A stretch of DNA of 64,000 bases from positions 855,001-919,000 of the forward strand of contig NZ_AHMO02000008.1 of assembly GCF_000243715.2 (NCBI RefSeq), given 5' to 3'. Source of the stretch: Leptospira broomii serovar Hurstbridge str. 5399 (GTDB lineage Bacteria; Spirochaetota; Leptospiria; Leptospirales; Leptospiraceae). The notes below the pieces were generated by a model. The model was not told the DNA's origin, searched no databases, and worked only from the letters and a program-made list of their open reading frames with translations. Both the position numbers and the translations under genes were made by a program. Each line of letters opens with the position of its first letter. The first letter of the stretch is position 1. Below, in pieces: positions 28,345 through 38,201 of this stretch.

Positions 28345-29466
28345 TTATATTGGCTCTATTTCGATTGCCTGCAATATTTTTTCGAAGTAATTCGTATTTG
28401 AAATGTAAGCAGAAAGGAACGATGAAAAGGCAATGACTCTTACAAATTCATCACCAGGAATAAAAATGTATGAAAACCGATTCGGTTGCCTACTCTTCAT
28501 GAAGGTATTAAACTCAATCTTAGAAAATCCTTTATACAGGCTATGATGAATTGAGTCGTAGTCGATGCCATCGATTCCGGAGAGATAGCGACGAATTACT
28601 GCATCAGTATTTGTCCCCTTCTCAATTGGAATTTTCTGAACAGACATTTCCGCGTCCCTTTTTGATTTTAAATCTATTCCGTAAGTAGGAGAGAGAGATT
28701 TTCTTATTCCTAATTGCTCTTCCGTTTTCCAATTTCGGTCCAAAGGCAACTTTACACCGTCGACCGTTAATACAGTTTTTTCTGCAACTGGAACTTTATA
28801 ATCCTGTTTAGCCGGTAATTTTACTTTTAAGGACTCATATTCAAATTGCAAGAATTCATCAACTTCCCGACCAATTCGACCAATTTTAATAACTTTAAAG
28901 CCTTTCACTCCTTTACTTTCCAAATGTGAAATAGAAATAATTTTAAATAGCGGTGCCCAATAAGCATATTTAAAATTAAGTGTATAATTAAATTCTGGCC
29001 ACGGGTCAGACAAACTATACGTATCTATCGTTGATAATTGAGTTGAAGGAACTTTGGGATTTAATAAACCCCAATTTGCCAAATCCAAAAATACATATTG
29101 ATTATCCCGAGAAGCGGAACCTGCATACTCCTTATCCGGTTTAAATGCAATTACGCCATCTTTTAAGCTGATTTTCGCCGAGACGATAGTCACCTCGTTT
29201 GAATTTACCGATTTGCTGCGAACGAATACAGTAGAATCGTCAACTTTCAAGATTCCAACAATTCTTAAATTCCGGGGATACCGATGATCTAGATAATAGA
29301 TATACTCACCTTCCCAAGTATCCAAAAAAGGATAGGATTCTGCCCTTAATTCAATCAGAGAAATTGTTAACCCGAAGATTAAAATAGATAATTTTATAAA
29401 ATTAAAATAAATTCGAACTAAGATATTGATTTTCGATTTAATAATATCAAAATTTGGGTCAACCAT
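28345..29466 (-). CDS. secreted protein, 373 aa
   Basis: The hydrophobic segment 'LSILIFGLTISLIELRA' ends at 'AES', which looks like a signal peptide cleavage site, although it is preceded by about 24 residues (a shorter start is possible). The remainder is soluble, beta-rich, with no recognised domain. It is probably periplasmic or surface-exposed. It is the last of four minus-strand genes for exported proteins (31844 to 28345) but gaps of 100-160 bases make separate transcription possible. Confidence 0.6.
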   Translation of the reverse strand: MVDPNFDIIKSKINILVRIYFNFIKLSILIFGLTISLIELRAESYPFLDTWEGEYIYYLDHRYPRNLRIVGILKVDDSTVFVRSKSVNSNEVTIVSAKISLKDGVIAFKPDKEYAGSASRDNQYVFLDLANWGLLNPKVPSTQLSTIDTYSLSDPWPEFNYTLNFKYAYWAPLFKIISISHLESKGVKGFKVIKIGRIGREVDEFLQFEYESLKVKLPAKQDYKVPVAEKTVLTVDGVKLPLDRNWKTEEQLGIRKSLSPTYGIDLKSKRDAEMSVQKIPIEKGTNTDAVIRRYLSGIDGIDYDSIHHSLYKGFSKIEFNTFMKSRQPNRFSYIFIPGDEFVRVIAFSSFLSAYISNTNYFEKILQAIEIEPI

Positions 29467-29627
29467 TTTTCATCCTTAAGTGTATTTTAGATTTTATTCG
29501 TATTGTCTATAATGAAAGATGTAATTCATTTCATAATTGTTAGTATATTTTTTTTCTAATATTCTAAATCTTGGCATCCAGCAGGATTTAATTTGTAAAT
29601 TTCATTCGCAATCTACTTAATATAATT

Positions 29628-30257
29628 TCATTGATATATTAAATTGTAATACAGATAAGTTCCGCTTAAAAATTTTATCAATTTTTCTTTATCATTCGAT
29701 AAATACATTATGTATATATCCGCTACATTGTCTTTATGGAGCACAGTCATACTACAAAATTTATACTTTTTATCATACGAAAGATCTAATTTTAAAAAGG
29801 AATTACTTCCCCAATCAGCTCCAAATTCTTCCTTAACTGCTTTCTCCGGAAAAGGTTTCGTAGAGAAAATATTTTCTGACTTACCAGCTAGATTTTGCAG
29901 GTTCAGAATAAATTGATTCAAATAGTCTGTTTTCTTAGGTGGAACGAGAACTGCTTTCGGATTATTCTTCCTAAATTCTTCAAATTCTTTCATATATGCC
30001 GGAATCGAAATAATCTTATAACGTATTTCTATTTCCAATTCTGCCGACTTTAAAGCGTAATCGTAATGAAATGGAACTTCAGAATCAACAGGAACAACCT
30101 CGAACTTTGGGGGTACTAGTTGTCGAATTAAAACTTTCGAATCGCTCAGTACATTTTTAAAATCTTCCGTCAATTCTTGAGTTCTCTTTTTTTGAAAACT
30201 CTGGCAGGCAACCCCGCTTAAAATTAACAGGATAATGACAATTGATAGTTTTTTCAT
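29628..30257 (-). CDS. putative lipoprotein, 209 aa
   Basis: 'MKKLSIVIILLILSGVAC' is a classical lipoprotein signal with Cys at residue 18. The mature protein is Lys/Glu-rich and soluble, with a hydrophobic strand-like C-terminus. No family recognised. It lies 46 bases downstream of the secreted-protein gene at 30304, so it is probably in the same operon. Confidence 0.7.
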   Translation of the reverse strand: MKKLSIVIILLILSGVACQSFQKKRTQELTEDFKNVLSDSKVLIRQLVPPKFEVVPVDSEVPFHYDYALKSAELEIEIRYKIISIPAYMKEFEEFRKNNPKAVLVPPKKTDYLNQFILNLQNLAGKSENIFSTKPFPEKAVKEEFGADWGSNSFLKLDLSYDKKYKFCSMTVLHKDNVADIYIMYLSNDKEKLIKFLSGTYLYYNLIYQ

Positions 30258-30303
30258 ACTTATCCAAACCGTTTAATTAGTGATAATTTTATAATTTAAT
30301 TCG

Positions 30304-30906
30304 TTAGTTCTTCTTCTGGGCATTATCAGATTCGACTAAAAAATAATAAGCAGATCCAATATCTTTTACAGGAATCTCAAGCATTGCGTCTAACTTAGAA
30401 TCATTAATAATTAATATCTCGCCATTCTTCAAAAAACCAATTACAACTATCCAACTTGATTCATTACCTACTGTTTTTTTTCTTTTAGCCATTAGTACAA
30501 CTCCGCTCGATATAACGGGGGTGACCATAGGTCCTAAATCGCTTGTGCCCATTTTAACAATAGAAACTTTCCTATAATTCTTGTAATCTCGATCCGCTAA
30601 TCGTACTATATTTTCAAGATCCGATTCATACTGTGAAGTATTTCTCTGAACCCAAGCTGTTGAAACTTTAGGATAAATTTGTATAAGAAGCGGCTTTAGA
30701 GCATAGTAAAAATCAATATACTCATTCTCTGTATCGAAATGAAACACCGAATTAGAATTTTGACCGTATGCCGGAAAACAAAGTAAGATAAAAAGCAAAA
30801 TATAGAATTTCTTATAAAGTCTGTTCCTATTAATTTGGATTTTTAAACTAAGTATATAATATATACCTAAAATTAATTCCGCAGCCTTTCTAAATATTTT
30901 TATCAT
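30304..30906 (-). CDS. secreted protein, 200 aa
   Basis: A hydrophobic segment 'FYILLFILLCFPAYG' ends about residue 48, followed by 'QNSN', which looks like a signal peptidase I site; the N-terminal 30 residues make the signal unusually long, and an internal start is possible. A good AAAGGAG site precedes the ATG at 30906. The mature domain is soluble and unrecognised, ending in a Gln/Lys-rich tail. Confidence 0.6.
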   Translation of the reverse strand: MIKIFRKAAELILGIYYILSLKIQINRNRLYKKFYILLFILLCFPAYGQNSNSVFHFDTENEYIDFYYALKPLLIQIYPKVSTAWVQRNTSQYESDLENIVRLADRDYKNYRKVSIVKMGTSDLGPMVTPVISSGVVLMAKRKKTVGNESSWIVVIGFLKNGEILIINDSKLDAMLEIPVKDIGSAYYFLVESDNAQKKN

Positions 30907-31019
30907 AAATAACTCCTTTATTTTTTATGGCATTCCGCGAACACTAATTAAAAAGGATAACCCTTTTTTTATTTCAACGCTATTCTTTCAAACAGTTTGC
31001 CAATAAAATATAGATTAAA

Positions 31020-31844
31020 TCATTCAGATTCCAAAGATAAAGTGCCCTTTTGATATTCTTCGAAGTCAAAATCTTTCAATATCTGATTGATTGTTTGTAA
31101 AATGACTGGTAATGACCCATCATTGTTTCTTCGAACTAGCATCCCTACCCAACGTTCATCGCATTTGAATCCAGGAATATCCTTATATGTCGACAAATCA
31201 GATACTGAGCAACCTATTAGCTTTGAAATATTAGTAGAGGCAGCGGTCCCATTAAAATTTGGATCATTTTGTGAACCATACTCGTATTCTGACGAAAGAT
31301 TTTCAAACCTTAATTTGTTCGAAAGTATTGCTCTAGTCATTTTAACTCGAGCACGAAGCCATTTTTTAATTTTTAAGTTATATATTTCTTGAAGTTGAGG
31401 TCCAGAAAATGTATTTTTTGCATCTTCATAAAATTTATTATAAAGCAATGGAATGGCTTGAGGATTATATTTAACTGAAATTCCACTACTCGGGATTATT
31501 TCTATTTTTTGAATCAAATTTATTTGAATTAGGGATTGAAAGACTAAATCAATTTCTTTTGCATCTGCTATCGACCACTGAATCAAGCTATAGGGAAAAC
31601 AAATAGGATCATTTATACAATTTTGAATGGCGTCCGGATAAGTAATTTTAGAATTTATTAATACAGAGTGAATAATTAAACTCTTAACAAATGCCCAACT
31701 CGGATCGGAAAATATTCCGGAAGGTCCAAATTTTGTTCGATCGTAGTAGTCCTGAGCTTTCGTAGTTAATTCCAATTTGGGACTTGCCGTAATTGTAATT
31801 GACACAACTAAGAGAACCAATAAAGTAATGTTTCCTGTTCGCAT
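31020..31844 (-). CDS. secreted protein, 274 aa
   Basis: N-terminal signal peptide 'ITLLVLLVVSITITA' with likely cleavage after 'TAS'. The mature part is mostly helical, with two Cys in 'NCINDPICF' that may form a disulfide. No family recognised. It is the first gene of a minus-strand set of exported proteins (31844 to 28345). An AAGGAT site precedes the ATG. Confidence 0.65.
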   Translation of the reverse strand: MRTGNITLLVLLVVSITITASPKLELTTKAQDYYDRTKFGPSGIFSDPSWAFVKSLIIHSVLINSKITYPDAIQNCINDPICFPYSLIQWSIADAKEIDLVFQSLIQINLIQKIEIIPSSGISVKYNPQAIPLLYNKFYEDAKNTFSGPQLQEIYNLKIKKWLRARVKMTRAILSNKLRFENLSSEYEYGSQNDPNFNGTAASTNISKLIGCSVSDLSTYKDIPGFKCDERWVGMLVRRNNDGSLPVILQTINQILKDFDFEEYQKGTLSLESE

Positions 31845-32616
31845 AATTATTATCCTTAATTAGAAAATGCCAAGAAATGTAGAAATGTCGTTCATTGAAT
31901 AATATCTACGTCATCCTCTAAAATCCGCATTCGATGTTTTGTGCCAACTGTTTTTTACTAAGGAAATTTATATAAAGACTATCTGTAAAGATAGCGTCCT
32001 AACTAAAGCTACACCGCCTCCAACAGAATCAGTACGTCGCGTAAAGAAAAAGAAAATTAATAATCAGTTAGATGTATGAAAAGTATGCTTAGAGTCGAAA
32101 GAAGACGATGTTTAGTGTCCGGGACCAGCTTCTTTTCCAAGTAGGCTGACCGTAAGGTCCATTTATATTTCCCACCTTCTATCGGTTTAACGAAGGACAA
32201 ATCAAACAAATTGTAAAAAATGAATTACTACTTAATTTGCCAATCCAATGAAGAATTAAGAAAGACGGGACCCTTATAAGGTTGGGAAGGATTATATTTA
32301 ACTAATAGATGAATGCTGGTTGGTAGGTTGGAATGAGCTTGGGGAATATGATGGTTTTGGACATTCCGTTGTAACAACACAAAATAACCGATTCCTAATG
32401 ATAGGGAATCTTCTTTAAATACAAATGAACCAGAAAGTGTTCGGTGACTGCGTGCTTTTTATTCTCAAGAAAGTATTTTTCTTTTCTACTCATCTTTACC
32501 GTATCCTCTTTTTGAGCGAAAAAGGGCCTACTTTCGTGTAACTAGGTTAATATTAAAAGTATCGTCTTTGACATAAAATAAGAATTCTATGATATTTACT
32601 TGTAATTATTTAACTT
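31845..32616. other. 772-base gene-poor region with a gene remnant
   Basis: No intact gene. A short open stretch at 32308-32418 (plus strand) encodes 'DECWLVGWNELGEYDGFGHS' and further residues but has no start codon and no upstream continuation, so I take it as a decayed remnant. Confidence 0.4.
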
Positions 32617-33078
32617 TCATTTCCAAGTTTTAAATGGATTCTTTATTAAACTAGAATTGAAATATCTTGGATCGTCTGACACTTCTTTTCCGATCCAGTC
32701 CGGTTTTTCGAATAGTTGCTTTGGATCATCTAGTTCGATTTCCGCAACTACGAGTCCCTGATTATCTCCGAGAAATTCATCTATTTCCCAAATAGATCCC
32801 CGGTAATTTATCGAATAACGGTTCTTCTCTAAGATTGGTTTTTCACAAATATTTTCAAGAATCTGTCTAGCATCATCATTTGGGATCTCATATTCGAATT
32901 CTTCCCGAGAGATTCCTACGGTTACTGATTTTATAGTTATAAAACCTTTCGCTTCCTTTAATCGAACTCTAACGGTTCGACTTTTATCTGAATTAAGATA
33001 ACCTTGAACAATATGCTCCGGCTGAGCTAATTTCTTGTATTCTTCGTTACAAACTAGAAACTTCCTTTCTATTTCCAT
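32617..33078 (-). CDS. CYTH-domain protein, 153 aa
   Basis: Signature 'MEIERKFLV' (ExExK) at the N-terminus, then 'SRTVRVRLKEAKGFITIKS', 'EEFEYEIP', 'EKNRYSINYRGSIWEIDEF' and 'VVAEIEL' near the end. These are the alternating acidic and basic strands of the CYTH triphosphate tunnel. Enzymes of this family hydrolyse or cyclise inorganic or organic triphosphates (thiamine triphosphatase, class IV adenylate cyclase, inorganic tripolyphosphatase). The substrate cannot be told from sequence. Length fits the single-domain form. Confidence 0.85.
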   Translation of the reverse strand: MEIERKFLVCNEEYKKLAQPEHIVQGYLNSDKSRTVRVRLKEAKGFITIKSVTVGISREEFEYEIPNDDARQILENICEKPILEKNRYSINYRGSIWEIDEFLGDNQGLVVAEIELDDPKQLFEKPDWIGKEVSDDPRYFNSSLIKNPFKTWK

Positions 33079-33130
33079 AAAGAATTAAAATCCCCTCTTA
33101 CGTGCATTCTTGCAGGATTCATTGATTACT

Positions 33131-34012
33131 TCATTTTGATAATTTCATCAAGAATTCTTCATTCGACTTAAGCCACCGATCGATTTCTTCAATATAAATA
33201 AAATTAATTTTGGAACGATTTTCATTTATAATCTTTTCCGTATCGTTAGATTTTTCACATACAAATAACAATTCACTATCGGATTCTTCGTAATCCTTTA
33301 TAGCTTTCAATTTTTCTTTAATAGCTTTAGAATCTTCTTTGTAATTAGTAACTTGGCAGAATAGGACTTTTCCATTTTCAGTATAGCCATAGATATCAAT
33401 ACCTTTTAAAGTTCTCCCAATTGGCATCAAGAGATGTTTCAGTGGATTCTTCTTGCATCGTAAATATTCAGCAACAACCACCTCTTGTTGGTCAGGAGTA
33501 AGATCCGCCCATTTTTCAATCTTAATTATTCCTTTATTTTCAATTATTCTTCTTAATAATCCGTTCATACTGCGCCAGTGAACAAACGTTCCTTGTCTTG
33601 GCCTACGAGCTTTCGCCATCAGTAGATCGGAGCTATTTACGACTTGAATTTCTCTATTTAAGCGGATTATCTTAAGTTTAATTTTTGGATTTTTTATAAA
33701 TTCTGGTTTATCTTTGAACTCAGATCTAACATCAACGTCACGATAAATTACTTCTTGCAAAGGGTTTACTCGCCCAATTATGCTCTTACCAATCGAAGAG
33801 TAATCCGACCATACGTAACCTCCTGTTAAAGCAAATTCGGCAAATCGACGAATATTTCCCTTGGCGACAGGACCAGTATACTTATCAGGATCAATAGAAT
33901 CAATCGATTCAAAATGAATTGCGATTTCTCTTTGATTAAATAGATTATATAGGTCTTCTTTGTACATTTCCAAGACGCTAGTATGTCTTATAAAATATTC
34001 GTTTTGGCTCAT
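33131..34012 (-). CDS. protein with restriction-endonuclease-like C-terminus, about 293 aa
   Basis: The C-terminal half has 'IDIYGYTENGKVLFCQVTNYKED' (acidic residue, then Gln/Lys-like strand) followed by alternating helix-strand 'ELLFVCEKS' and 'INFIYIEEIDRWL', which fits a PD-(D/E)xK/Mrr-like nuclease core, though key residues are not fully clear. The N-terminal part is unrecognised. The ATG at 34012 directly follows the stop of the preceding gene (one base between), and the longer TTG reading at 34027 is unlikely. It forms an operon with the 227-residue gene, downstream of the RT gene. Confidence 0.5.
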   Translation of the reverse strand: MSQNEYFIRHTSVLEMYKEDLYNLFNQREIAIHFESIDSIDPDKYTGPVAKGNIRRFAEFALTGGYVWSDYSSIGKSIIGRVNPLQEVIYRDVDVRSEFKDKPEFIKNPKIKLKIIRLNREIQVVNSSDLLMAKARRPRQGTFVHWRSMNGLLRRIIENKGIIKIEKWADLTPDQQEVVVAEYLRCKKNPLKHLLMPIGRTLKGIDIYGYTENGKVLFCQVTNYKEDSKAIKEKLKAIKDYEESDSELLFVCEKSNDTEKIINENRSKINFIYIEEIDRWLKSNEEFLMKLSK

Positions 34013-34013
34013 A

Positions 34014-34697
34014 TTATCTTCTTCCAACTTTTAACGTATGACTAAAATCTCGGTAAGACAATGCCCAGCCGCACTCTACCAATGCTCGAATGAGTTCCCT
34101 ATTTTCTTTTTCGGGGTCATTGAAGTACTCTAACACTTGATGCGTAGTTTTTTGCAATTTTCTAAACCTTTTAGTCATATCAAATTCTCCGCGCATTACT
34201 TTATAACCGGCATTAATTCCATTTAAACCTGCTAATCTCCAAGTGTACAATGATTCTGAGACCAAAGAACTTCTAAGTAGCCAAGGATCGATATTTCGCG
34301 ATAGTAAATCGTCGGCCAATTTATCGGAGAGTTTTTTAAGAATTCTATTAGCCTTTTTAAGATCTCTCGCATCTGCTCGACCAATGTATTTACCGAATTC
34401 TGAAAGTAACGATCGTGATTCTTCGAGGACTTCGAATGGTATATACCCTGCATTCATAATACTTGCCAATAGTCCGTGCTCATATTTCCAATATGAAACA
34501 GATAAGCATTCCCATTGATAACTATAAATAAACCAAATTGCATCCAAAGCATTTCGATCGTTCTCGGCTTTCTCAAACAGTTTATCAATTCCAGGTAGTT
34601 TTTTGAAAAATCTGGGTTTTTTAACTTTCATCGAATCTCCATTCGCTGATTTCTTTGCGGATTGTTTCGATGCTTGTTTTACTGATTTAATCGTCAT
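34014..34697 (-). CDS. hypothetical helical protein, 227 aa
   Basis: A soluble protein with a basic, Lys/Ser-rich N-terminus (about 25 residues, possibly DNA- or RNA-binding) and a helical body. An AAAGGAAA ribosome-binding site precedes the ATG. It is immediately upstream of the restriction-endonuclease-like gene. It lies downstream of the RT gene, separated by the 644-base non-coding region. No family recognised. Confidence 0.55.
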   Translation of the reverse strand: MTIKSVKQASKQSAKKSANGDSMKVKKPRFFKKLPGIDKLFEKAENDRNALDAIWFIYSYQWECLSVSYWKYEHGLLASIMNAGYIPFEVLEESRSLLSEFGKYIGRADARDLKKANRILKKLSDKLADDLLSRNIDPWLLRSSLVSESLYTWRLAGLNGINAGYKVMRGEFDMTKRFRKLQKTTHQVLEYFNDPEKENRELIRALVECGWALSYRDFSHTLKVGRR

Positions 34698-35341
34698 TTT
34701 ATATTTCCTTTATTGTTTTTTCTTTATATAATATCTCGAAAAATAACTTAGGCTCGCTTTTAAGTTATCTTTTTTTTGAACTTGGTGGTTATGTTCTAAC
34801 CTTCTTTATAGGAATCCTCTCCGCCTTGTGCACATCGGTAGAGAAGAACCCCTCATTGTTTTTGATTTTGGTAATGTATTTTTTATTCTTATTAATTTAA
34901 TTTTTTCTACTATTCTATTTTGATAATTTACTTCTTTAATAATGCTGGCATTGTTCATACCTTCTGATAATGTTTTTCATTTTTCTAAAATAAATTTTTA
35001 CTATTTTTATTGTTACTACGAGTATATTTGAGGTTTTTCCGCGATCCTGCGATGGTCCTCAAAAACCATATCGCTCTACAAATTCTGAATATTTTTTCGC
35101 ATTCTTGAATTCCTTAAATAGACTCTCGCATAAGCTTAACTACGAGAAATGAAAGCTCTATTTTAGATTTAAAACTCTCAAAATTTTTTCATAGCTTTCA
35201 AATATGAATTAAATTCTAAAAATAATAAAAACTAAATAAATTCAATAATTACCGAGATCTACCAGTGTATTCATACTCCCGCCGAATCTCTATTTTTTCA
35301 GATTTCCATTACATTTGTTACTTCTGTTATTTATTCTATGT
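34698..35341. ncRNA. candidate structured non-coding region downstream of the RT gene
   Basis: About 644 bases with no credible gene, lying between the RT stop and the 227-residue gene, all on the minus strand. Hairpins visible: 34743-34768 (8-bp stem ATAACTTA / TAAGTTAT), 34817-34843 (CTCTCCG paired with CGG-T-AGAG, one bulge) and 35049-35074 (GCGATGGT paired with ACCATATCGC, a two-base bulge). A longer-range pair TGAAAGCT / AGCTTTCA lies at 35150-35200. Taken together this could be an RNA template or a UTR. The call is inference. Confidence 0.3.
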
Positions 35342-36742
35342 TTATACTGTTGTTTCCTCCGTTTGTACTGTTTTCAGTAGCCTAGTTTCACTGTATCTCA
35401 TTACAGTTCTAATTCTATTTCTACTAATATTAAACCTAAACAGTTGGTCTTTCAGTTCTATTAGTAGGAGTTTTATTTCTGCTAAAATGTTAGACTGATC
35501 AACTGTTGCGGTTCGATACTGTTGTAGAGAATTCTTGAATCTATCTATCTGTTTAAAGAGTGATGCTTTGAGAATTGATTTCGGTATTTCTTGCCCAATA
35601 TATTCTCTTAAATCTATAACTGAGTATTCACCGTATTTCTCTAATGTTCTTAAGAAAATATTAGAGTATTTTTGACATTTATCTATAATCCGAAGTTCAT
35701 TAGGGGAAATTTGGATTTTCCCATTTTCCTTCTTAAATGTAAACCCGAGGAAATGAACCTCTTCTATTTCTAAATCAAATAGGTATTGTTGGATTTTTAT
35801 AGAAATACTTAGATTATAGCTATATAACTGTTTTAGAATTAAATTGTAGAGATTTTTTGCTTCTTCATTAGTTTTAGTAAAGAATACTATATCGTCGGCG
35901 TAGCGAATAAACTCTACATTTGGGTATTCACTTTTAACTGGTTTATCTAATACATGGTGAAGAAAAATATTTGAAAGGATTGGTCCAAGAATCGATCCTT
36001 GCGGAGTGCCTCGCGAATTCTCTACATACTGGTGTTTTTCAAGTTTTGAGGATTTTAGAAATTCTCGAATGTACTGTTTAATGTCCTGAGATCTAATAGT
36101 ATTGTTGAGCATTCTAGAAAGGTAAGAATGATCGATTGTATCAAAGTATTTTTTAATATCGATTTTGATGCAGAATCTGTATTCATTTGAGATAAGAGTT
36201 TCTTTTAAATATTCAATTGCGCTGTAGGTGGATCGTCCTGGTCTGTATGCGAAACTATTAGGAAGGAATAGTGGCTCGTAAATTGGCTCTAAAATATCGA
36301 CTAAAATTCTTTGAATGATTTTCTCAGTAGTCGAGAATATACCTATTTTACGAGTATTAGAAGGCTCTGAGGGGTCTTTTACGAACTCTGCTATCCTATA
36401 AGGGCTTGGGCTATATAAACCTCTCTGTATTCGTCTGGAGATCGCTCTACAGACTCTAATTCCCTGTTTAAAACGGAGGTAAATGTCTACCCCATCTAAA
36501 CCTCTAACTGATTTTCTATTTAGTTTTAATAGGGCTTGTCCTATTAAATATGGGGAAACTTGATCAGAAAGATTAAAATCTATATAACTTTGGGATTGTA
36601 TCTGAAAGATTACAAAGTTGTGGAGATATTCCAGAGATTTCTCGGAATCTTCTATTTCTTTTAGCTTTTCACGAAATCTTTTAACTATCTTCGCTTTGTT
36701 TTCTTGCGAAAACTCTTTGTCTTTTAAGTACAACTTTGCCAT
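35342..36742 (-). CDS. reverse transcriptase, group II intron-like, 466 aa
   Basis: All main RT motifs are visible: 'SFAYRPGRSTYSAIEYL' (group II-like), 'FCIKIDIKKYFDTIDH' (first catalytic Asp), 'GTPQGSILGPILSNIFLH', 'FIRYADDIVFFTK' (catalytic YADD near residue 281), and 'FLGFTFKKENGKI'. The 'QG' in motif 4 and 'YADD' exclude a DGR-type RT. There is no maturase-like or HNH endonuclease domain after the thumb, only about 110 residues of helical C-terminus, and no domain V of a group II intron nearby. It is therefore an intron-unlinked group II-like RT. A strong promoter drives it (36799-36828). Confidence 0.85.
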   Translation of the reverse strand: MAKLYLKDKEFSQENKAKIVKRFREKLKEIEDSEKSLEYLHNFVIFQIQSQSYIDFNLSDQVSPYLIGQALLKLNRKSVRGLDGVDIYLRFKQGIRVCRAISRRIQRGLYSPSPYRIAEFVKDPSEPSNTRKIGIFSTTEKIIQRILVDILEPIYEPLFLPNSFAYRPGRSTYSAIEYLKETLISNEYRFCIKIDIKKYFDTIDHSYLSRMLNNTIRSQDIKQYIREFLKSSKLEKHQYVENSRGTPQGSILGPILSNIFLHHVLDKPVKSEYPNVEFIRYADDIVFFTKTNEEAKNLYNLILKQLYSYNLSISIKIQQYLFDLEIEEVHFLGFTFKKENGKIQISPNELRIIDKCQKYSNIFLRTLEKYGEYSVIDLREYIGQEIPKSILKASLFKQIDRFKNSLQQYRTATVDQSNILAEIKLLLIELKDQLFRFNISRNRIRTVMRYSETRLLKTVQTEETTV

Positions 36743-36798
36743 TAATATTTCGTATGTTCCTCACCTCAACTAAGCAATAAATTGCTTTTATAAGAACA

Positions 36799-36828
36799 AT
36801 ATTAATCTGACCCAATATTTTTTGTCAA
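36799..36828 (-). promoter_or_regulatory. sigma-70-type promoter of the RT gene
   Basis: On the minus strand TTGACA, 18 bases, then TAATAT. Transcription would start about 50 bases before the RT start codon; a GAGGTGAGG stretch lies within that leader, about 16 bases from the ATG. Confidence 0.65.
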
Positions 36829-37029
36829 GCTTAATACAGAAATTCACTTTATGTTTTTATTAATACTTTTTAGTTGACAGGATTCATTTTCATTTAGTCA
36901 AAACGTCAGTTAATATTATATATTTATTATTTTATTTAATGTCCAGAAAGTTTCACACGATTAGAATTTCAGATATGACTATCAAGACCGTCAAGCTTTG
37001 TAATTTTTAACTCTTTTAACTTCTCCATG

Positions 37030-37515
37030 TCAACATGCTCCCCATTTAGTAAAAGCAACGAGCATGAGTCGAGCAGTTGCTAACGTGAGAGCAGACTCAC
37101 CATCCGAAAAAGCTCCAACTATTTTCGCCCTTCTCTTGATCTCTTTAATAATCAGGTCTAGAGGATTATTCGTTCGAGTATTTCTCCAATGCCACGACGG
37201 AAAATTCATATAGGCTAAATAAATTTCCATGAGAGCTTCTTGTACAGAACTCTCTCTGCGGTTGTATCTTTCGATGATCGCAAACTCGAACGGAAATGTT
37301 CTAAGTTTAGGAACTTTTAACCTTACTTTTCCAGCTTCTGTTTCGAAGTTTCTATTATAAGAACCGGCCCCGGTATCTACTCGATCCGGATTTCTTTCAT
37401 ACTTCGAGGCTTGGCAGAGTTTATCTGCCTCCTCATCTAAGAGAGCATTCAGCGTTTCTTCGACTGAACCTCTTACGAGTTCACTCAAGTCCTTCCTGAG
37501 TTGGGCCTCACCCAC
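37030..37515 (-). mobile_element. IS256-family transposase remnant
   Basis: The reading frame holds the N-terminal part ('LRKDLSELVRGSVEETLNALLDEEADKLC', 'VRLKVPKLRTFPFEFAIIERYNRRESSVQEALMEIYLA') fused directly to the C-terminal part ('FPSWHWRNTRTNNPLDLIIKEIKRR'), so more than half of the protein, including the central catalytic region, has been deleted. The C-terminus stops abruptly after 'TKWGAC'. It cannot be active. It lies between the RT locus and the HD-protein cluster and is a sign of past transposition. Confidence 0.8.
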
Positions 37516-37742
37516 TTGGATTACTTTCAGGTGGCTTTTATCTTCTTCTGCCCTAATTGGGGGGTTCTCCTCTTCTTGAAAATTGTTTGGTCACAACAAT
37601 ATCTCATTTTAATTTCTTTATGACAAAATTATTGTATATTTACAAAATATCATTCCTGCTGAATTAATAGGTACATTTAATTGATCATATTTTTCTAAGT
37701 AGATAAACATAATAGTTCGACTGCTTCTATATTATTAGATAT

Positions 37743-38195
37743 TTATTTATTCAATTCTTTATTTTCACTTAAATGAATTAGAAGTGAATCCAATTTCAAT
37801 ATTATCTTATACAAGCTATAGGAGTATCTCTCTGTTTCTTTAGAATGGATATTATTACCAATAGTATCTCTAATTCGATCGAAGCAAAACTCCTGCTGAA
37901 ACGATTTTAGAGGCAATAGGAGACCTTCTGGACCCTCTTTACCACCTTGGATAGCCAAACCTACTCCGTAGGCAGTTCCATCAGTAAATTTAAAGCCATT
38001 GTGAGCAGTTTTTAGATGTCTATGGTTCTCATGATCTTCTGGCGGTAGAGAATCATAGTAAGTTCGGAGAAGATCGCCATTCTTTAATGAAAGTAACAGA
38101 AATATGCATTCTGCATCTAGACTTTTGTCTAAACTGATCCAGTGTTGACTCTTAACAAAAAAACCTTTATGTTCATGATAACTGTAGATATTCAT
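37743..38195 (-). CDS. hypothetical protein, 150 aa
   Basis: A soluble protein with several His and aromatic residues ('HEHKGFFVKSQHWISL', 'EDHENHRHLKTAHNGF') and a Gly-rich stretch 'GVGLAIQGGKEGPEGLLLP'. I recognise no family. It lies six bases downstream of the HD-domain gene, so it is co-transcribed with it. Context suggests a partner of the HD protein. Confidence 0.55.
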   Translation of the reverse strand: MNIYSYHEHKGFFVKSQHWISLDKSLDAECIFLLLSLKNGDLLRTYYDSLPPEDHENHRHLKTAHNGFKFTDGTAYGVGLAIQGGKEGPEGLLLPLKSFQQEFCFDRIRDTIGNNIHSKETERYSYSLYKIILKLDSLLIHLSENKELNK

Positions 38196-38201
38196 TTCAT
38201 T

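Noticed and set aside
32308..32418. Open stretch with coding-like residues (DECWLVGWNELGEY...)
   Set aside because: No start codon, a stop just upstream and no continuation; only a possible remnant.
34698..36742. Diversity-generating retroelement or retron
   Set aside because: No template/variable repeat pair was found, RT motif 4 has QG rather than the DGR form, and the leader upstream of the RT is only about 50 bases, so a retron msr-msd upstream does not fit.
34698..36828. Group II intron
   Set aside because: No domain V-type hairpin and no maturase or HNH domain after the RT were seen.
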